Of a DNA stretch of 64,000 bases, positions 63,438 to 64,000 are shown in pieces; positions within the stretch are counted from its first letter, which is position 1, and each line of letters starts with the position of its first letter. The stretch is from Brevibacterium antiquum CNRZ 918 (GTDB taxonomy: Bacteria > Actinomycetota > Actinomycetes > Actinomycetales > Brevibacteriaceae). The translations under genes and the position numbers were made by a program. Where the stretch lies: NCBI RefSeq assembly GCF_900169145.1, contig NZ_FXZD01000007.1:1-64000 (forward strand), written 5' to 3'. Under the pieces are notes generated by a model, which ran no database searches, had not been told where the DNA came from, and was given only the letters and a program-made list of their open reading frames with translations.

Positions 63438-63938
63438 CTACTTCTTGGCTGCTTTCGCGGCCGCCTTCTGCTGCTTCTTGAAGGCGCGGACTTCCAACAG
63501 AGTGTCCTCATCGACCACATCGGCGATCGAGCGACGGCTGTCTGCAGTGCCGTAGTCTCCAGCTGCCTCGCGCCATCCATCGGCGTTGAAATCGAATTGT
63601 TTGCCCAGGAGGGCCAGGAAGATCTTTGCCTTCTGCTCACCGAAACCAGGCAGCTTCTTCAAGCGTTTGAGGACCTCGGGACCCGTCGGATCTCCGGACG
63701 TCCAGATCGCTGCAGTGTCAGCGTCATATTCGTCGACGATCTCTGCTGCCAGCTTCTGCACTCGCGTCGCCATTGACTTCGGGAAACGATGCACTGCCGG
63801 TTTGATCGAGAACTTCTCCAGGAACTCATCCGGATTCATCTCAGCAATCTCGACCACATCGAGCTTGCCCAGACGCTCAGCAAGCTTCGCTGGTCCGGCG
63901 AACGCAACTTCCATCGGCACCTGCTGGTCGCACCACAT
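63438..63938 (-). CDS. HhH-GPD-type base-excision repair protein, N-terminally short
   Basis: The 166-aa protein has DQQVPMEVAFAGPAKLAERL, HRFPKSMATRVQKLAAEI and the helix-hairpin-helix LKKLPGFGEQKAKIFLALLG, with the catalytic-region Asp in WREAAGDYG. Relatives are about 190 aa and read ...LLGMLLDQQVPME, so about 25 N-terminal residues are absent. In the upstream sequence no frame restores them. It may still be expressed from the ATG at 63938 or be a decaying gene. A Lys/Ala-rich tail ends it. Confidence 0.75.
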   Translation of the reverse strand: MWCDQQVPMEVAFAGPAKLAERLGKLDVVEIAEMNPDEFLEKFSIKPAVHRFPKSMATRVQKLAAEIVDEYDADTAAIWTSGDPTGPEVLKRLKKLPGFGEQKAKIFLALLGKQFDFNADGWREAAGDYGTADSRRSIADVVDEDTLLEVRAFKKQQKAAAKAAKK

Positions 63939-63965
63939 ATTTTAACCATGTAGTAGGCTCGGTTT

Positions 63966-64000
63966 ATGGCTGAACTGGTATGGGGCGGGTACGCCCGAAT
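63966..64000 (+). CDS. Partial gene running off the right edge
   Basis: TAGGCT (63954-63959) lies 6 nt before an ATG that begins MAELVWGGYAR and continues out of the window. Only 11 residues are visible. The start signal is the same leaderless type seen elsewhere, so this is probably a real gene; its product cannot be named. Confidence 0.5.
   Translation, partial: MAELVWGGYAR

Overview
The window is 64 kb of GC-rich DNA with the character of a Gram-positive actinobacterium, most likely order Micrococcales and possibly Brevibacterium-like. That placement is inferred. It rests on the codon usage, a CmtR-type regulator, DtxR/IdeR-like iron boxes, a ThiO/ThiS/ThiG/ThiF thiamine operon, LPXTG surface proteins, and many start codons that sit 6-7 nt after a TANNNT -10 element (leaderless mRNAs). 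I saw no rRNA, tRNA, CRISPR array, insertion sequence or prophage.

Layout. 1-6.2 kb is an accessory, decaying region. It holds a small unknown gene, a higB-higA toxin-antitoxin pair followed by a 3'-truncated RES toxin gene, a cmtR-ctpG/cadA metal-efflux operon, a deleted relic of a second higBA module, a methyltransferase and a gutted alpha/beta hydrolase. 6.2-13.5 kb holds an alanine dehydrogenase/carboxyethyl-ornithine-synthase-like enzyme, a cstA / cory-CC-star / ArsA-ATPase operon, DinB, ArfB, an acyltransferase and an MFS exporter. 13.6-18.7 kb holds GNAT, SDR, a RibD-like reductase divergent from an HxlR-VOC-SRPBCC operon, a PfkB kinase and a DUF2695 protein. 18.7-23 kb is a nucleoside hydrolase joined to a complete ECF transporter (S, T and a fused tandem ATPase). 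23-27.6 kb holds YrhK, a degenerate ImmA/ArdC-like protein, VOC, a PepSY lipoprotein, thymidine kinase, Mug and SRPBCC.

27.5-31.8 kb is thiamine synthesis: thiO-thiS-thiG-thiF behind a TPP riboswitch on the minus strand, with thiE divergent. 31.8-38.6 kb holds a PanE-like reductase, a GGCT-like protein, an FMN lactate dehydrogenase, a TetR with twin palindromic operators, an FAD monooxygenase and an amino-acid permease. 38.6-45.8 kb is a split siderophore uptake system (binding protein, then two permeases and an ATPase, each part behind an IdeR-like box) enclosing Nudix, hydrolase, thiosulfate sulfurtransferase and SufE genes. 45.9-47.8 kb holds DUF808 and two META-domain proteins.

48.0-52.5 kb holds two tandem paralogous secreted serine proteases with Ig-like repeats and sortase anchors. 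The first is frameshifted at a G5 tract, and the two share 181 identical bases at their 3' ends. 52.6-64 kb is mixed: tandem GNAT, thioesterase, VOC, DinB, DUF368, Tpx, PIG-L deacetylase, lipoproteins, a flavin monooxygenase, a DHA2 exporter, an AT-richer PKD-protein/lipoprotein pair, an N-terminally short HhH-GPD protein and the first codons of a gene leaving the right edge.

The observations I rate highest are the frameshifted surface protease and its paralogue, the three related higBA-associated modules, the cory-CC-star/ArsA/CstA operon, the asymmetric fused ECF ATPase, and the window-wide leaderless start signal.
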